Part shown: in pieces, positions 20,952-22,236 of the stretch
How the letters are laid out: every line of letters begins with the position of its first letter
How positions within the stretch are numbered: the stretch's first letter is position 1
Source of the DNA: a virus
Direction: 5' to 3' (one strand)
Virus record (IMG/VR): IMGVR_UViG_3300007540_000129
Location: 1 to 22,236 of that record
Length of the DNA stretch: 22,236 bases
Notes under the pieces: model-generated
The model's database searches: none
What the model was told of the DNA's origin: nothing
Seen by the model: only the letters and a program-made list of their open reading frames with translations
Made by a program: the position numbers and the translations under genes

Positions 20952-21248
20952 ATGTCTAAAATTACCCAATCTGCACGTAATGAGAACTGCACTATCAATC
21001 TGATAGGAGTCTGTAGTTTCAATCCTGATACTGTTGTGTGGGCGCATAGTAATAAAGGCATTCATGGCAAAGGTTTGGGTTTAAAGGCCAAGGATGAGAA
21101 TGGAGCGTATGCCTGTTATCAGTGTCACATGACCTATGACAGACAATTAAAAAGACCTAAAAACCTATCGTTGGAAGATGTAGAAGCAGCATTTACAATA
21201 GCCATGCTGAAATCACAACAGATACTGAAAGACAAAGGATTGATATGA
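20952..21248 (+). CDS. YbcO-like / DUF1364 nuclease-fold protein
   Basis: The 98-residue protein starts MSKITQSARNENCTINLIGV and has CSFNPDTVVWAHSNKG (21-36), then GAYACYQCHMTYDRQ (51-65). This matches the DUF1364/YbcO family of small phage proteins with an HNH-like, zinc-binding core (His32, Cys55, Cys58, His59, Asp63). The family is proposed to cut DNA, but activity is not certain. It follows the structured non-coding region and its stop overlaps the next ATG (ATGA). The family call is good. Confidence 0.8.
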   Translation: MSKITQSARNENCTINLIGVCSFNPDTVVWAHSNKGIHGKGLGLKAKDENGAYACYQCHMTYDRQLKRPKNLSLEDVEAAFTIAMLKSQQILKDKGLI

Positions 21249-21607
21249 GTAACGAAATAGGCGAGTTCCTTCTAATACTCATGCACTCCTCGACTAACAC
21301 TCAGATCTTGCATCGTCAAAGCCGTTCATATTCTGAGCACATGGCATTGGGTGCTTACTATGAAGCCATCATTCCATTGGTAGACGGTCTTACAGAAGCC
21401 ATCCAAGGTCTTCAAGAAGAAATCATCCAATACCCTGCTGATTACTATTCACCAGCAGCTACAGGTCTAGAGGAACTTCAATCCTTGAAAGACTATGTAA
21501 GGGAAGAACGCAATGAGCTTCCAAAAGACACTGAAATCCAAAACATGATTGATGAAATCTCAGGACTCATTGACTCTACGATTTATAAGCTCAAATTTTT
21601 AAAATAG
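21245..21607 (+). CDS. DUF5856 protein, ferritin/Dps-like helices
   Basis: The 120-residue protein has the DUF5856 pattern: LLILMHSSTNTQILHRQSRS (9-28), SEHMALGAYYEAIIPLVDGL (30-49), EAIQGLQEEI, and a last helix (NMIDEISGLIDSTIYKLKFL). The set of His, Glu and Asp residues at helical spacing (His14, His23, His32, Glu40, Asp47) recalls four-helix ferritin-like or Dps-like folds. Its role in phages is not known. It starts in ATGA overlap and is the last clear rightward gene. Confidence 0.7.
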   Translation: MSNEIGEFLLILMHSSTNTQILHRQSRSYSEHMALGAYYEAIIPLVDGLTEAIQGLQEEIIQYPADYYSPAATGLEELQSLKDYVREERNELPKDTEIQNMIDEISGLIDSTIYKLKFLK

Positions 21608-21921
21608 CCAAATTTAAAAACAAAGGGGTGGGGTATAAAAATACCGACCTCTAGATTCTTTAGGGGGGGGTCTTTTCTTTTTACAGGAAATTGACCCTGA
21701 AATGCGTTTTTTGGCGACTGAAGTGAGCGCACACTAACCCAAAACCCCCTCGGCTTACCAAAACCCTATGTCGGATTGCGTTCGTCGGCATCCCGTAGGC
21801 ATAGCGGCCAGAGCCTCTAGGATGCGTCAGAATCGCATGGATTTTTCAGTTGATACGGTTGCCGCCTGATTCGGTTTAACGCCTTAAATCGCTTCTAGTT
21901 TTTTAGGCTTGAACGGTCGTT

Positions 21922-21941
21922 TATACGCTCTGCAGCGTATA
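21922..21941. repeat. 20-bp inverted repeat, 8-bp arms
   Basis: TATACGCT at 21922-21929 is the exact reverse complement of AGCGTATA at 21934-21941, with a CTGC spacer. Both arms match over all eight bases. It lies three bases before the first TTCTAT repeat, so the two could form one protein-binding site. Confidence 0.8.
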
Positions 21942-21944
21942 CGT

Positions 21945-21991
21945 TTCTATAAATTTCTATGCGCTTTATATGCACTTCTATGCGCTTCTAT
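21945..21991 (+). repeat. TTCTAT repeats at ~10-bp spacing
   Basis: TTCTAT begins at 21945, 21955, 21976 and 21986, and a variant TTTATAT occurs at 21966-21971. Steps are 10, about 11, about 10 and 10 bases, close to one helical turn, with GCGC or GCAC between them. Such phased short repeats are often binding sites for a protein that bends or melts DNA. The copies also produce the repetitive FYKFLCALYALL-like translation in frame, so a gene here is unlikely. Confidence 0.7.
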
Positions 21992-22041
21992 GAGTTTTCT
22001 CCTCATTTGTAAGTTAGCACTCACTTCAAAAGCAAAGCCAA

Positions 22042-22062
22042 AAAAACGCGGGAATAGCCCGC
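22042..22062 (-). terminator. Leftward rho-independent terminator
   Basis: On the minus strand GCGGG and CCCGC (22062-22058 and 22052-22048) pair around a five-base loop and run into GTTTTTT (22047-22041). It lies about 20 bases after the stop of the leftward gene at 22081. On the plus strand the hairpin is followed by ATTCTTTT, so it may also end rightward transcription. Confidence 0.7.
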
Positions 22063-22080
22063 ATTCTTTTGGATTGACTT

Positions 22081-22236
22081 TTAAGGCATAGCGTCCAATA
22101 TAGGCCATACCTCCCACGACCAAACGCCAAACGCCGGCGACTGATCGAATGGCTCAATTAAAAGCCAGTCATTAAAAACGCCTACAACTGTGCATAAGTA
22201 ATCGCCAGTGACAGCAACCACGTTTCCTACTTTAAA
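22081..22236 (-). CDS. Partial leftward gene cut by the right edge, unknown
   Basis: The minus-strand frame from base 22236 is open for 51 residues to a TAA at 22083-22081. It reads FKVGNVVAVTGDYLCTVVGV, then FNDWLLIEPFDQSPAFGVWS and WEVWPILDAMP. The strand-rich, Trp and Gly pattern could be an SH3- or KOW-like barrel, but no family is recognised. The N-terminus lies beyond the window. A terminator follows, which supports a real transcript. Confidence 0.55.
   Translation of the reverse strand, partial: FKVGNVVAVTGDYLCTVVGVFNDWLLIEPFDQSPAFGVWSWEVWPILDAMP

Larger units (their letters stand above)
21608..22080 (+). other. Non-coding segment between convergent genes (origin or packaging-site candidate)
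   Basis: 473 bases with no supported gene. From left to right: a small hairpin GGTAT/ATACC (21632-21645), a run of eight G at 21663-21670, a five-bp stem ATGCG/CGCAT (21822-21838), a 20-bp inverted repeat (21922-21941), phased TTCTAT repeats (21945-21991), and a GC-rich hairpin with a T tract (about 22048-22062). Rightward and leftward genes both end here, so it is not a promoter region for either. Such repeat-rich sites next to the early/terminase border can be origins or pac/cos sites. This is inference. Confidence 0.4.

Noticed and set aside
21945-21991. CRISPR-like array
   Set aside because: Repeat unit is only about 6-10 bases with no spacers of normal length. Phased short repeats are a better description.
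21909-22091. 60-residue frame on the plus strand through the phased repeats
   Set aside because: Starts with TTG, translation is repetitive because of the TTCTAT repeats, overlaps a terminator and the leftward partial gene. Not called as a gene.
21797-22093. AGGCATAGCG repeated at 21797 and 22084
   Set aside because: A single 10-base identity over this length could be chance, and the second copy is coding on the minus strand.

Overview
This window is a phage genome segment: the right-hand end of a structural module, a lysis cassette, and two divergent early/replication modules. The virion genes look podovirus-like, because tail-hub-like genes lead into a series of low-complexity proteins and one large protein with an N-terminal transglycosylase domain, as in ejection (internal virion) proteins. 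No integrase, portal, capsid or terminase gene is present. They presumably lie outside the window. Moderate-to-low GC, an aquatic-type gene complement (DUF3310, DUF5856, MazG, GH108 lysin, 3TM holin) and the small-gene repertoire suggest a freshwater Gram-negative host, plausibly Burkholderiales. The host is an inference.

Layout. 1-9473 (+) are tail and virion genes: a partial beta-rich tail protein, a tail-hub/DNA-stabilisation-like protein, a tail fibre with a C-terminal autoprocessing-type domain, and five internal-virion candidates. 9488-10637 (+) is lysis: a one-TM protein, a three-TM holin and a GH108 endolysin. 10627-13205 (-) is a leftward early operon: MazG-like NTP pyrophosphohydrolase, DUF3310, a two-TM protein, two small proteins including a SpoVG-like one, a DUF1071/Sak3-like annealing protein and two small upstream genes. 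A divergent control region lies at 13206-13326. From 13292 rightward come small early genes, an HNH endonuclease gene, a replication protein, a DnaB-like ATPase, a run of tiny overlapping genes, a RusA resolvase, and further conserved phage genes, ending with YbcO-like and DUF5856 proteins at 21607. The last ~630 bases hold a non-coding segment with phased repeats, an inverted repeat and a terminator, then the 3' end of a leftward gene cut by the right edge.

How the genes work together. The DnaB-like ATPase and winged-helix replication protein would start and drive DNA synthesis. The annealing protein, the SpoVG-like protein and RusA form a recombination set split over the two strands. MazG and DUF3310 would tune nucleotide pools. 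Most neighbouring early genes overlap by ATGA or TAATG, which points to translational coupling.

Most notable points: (1) the HNH gene is bracketed by an exact 11-bp direct repeat (14069-14079 and 14470-14480) that includes the GTG start of the replication gene, as if a 401-bp unit had inserted precisely at that start; (2) a candidate ~100-nt RNA at about 20613-20713 with an extended -10 upstream and an 18-bp stem followed by six T; (3) a 21-bp element (18/21 identical) at 13275 and 16579 that carries a Shine-Dalgarno, a possible occluding hairpin and a start codon, one copy leading a 12-residue leader peptide; (4) 10-bp phased TTCTAT repeats beside an 8-bp-arm inverted repeat near the right end. 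No database search or computation was possible, so family names rest on motif recognition.
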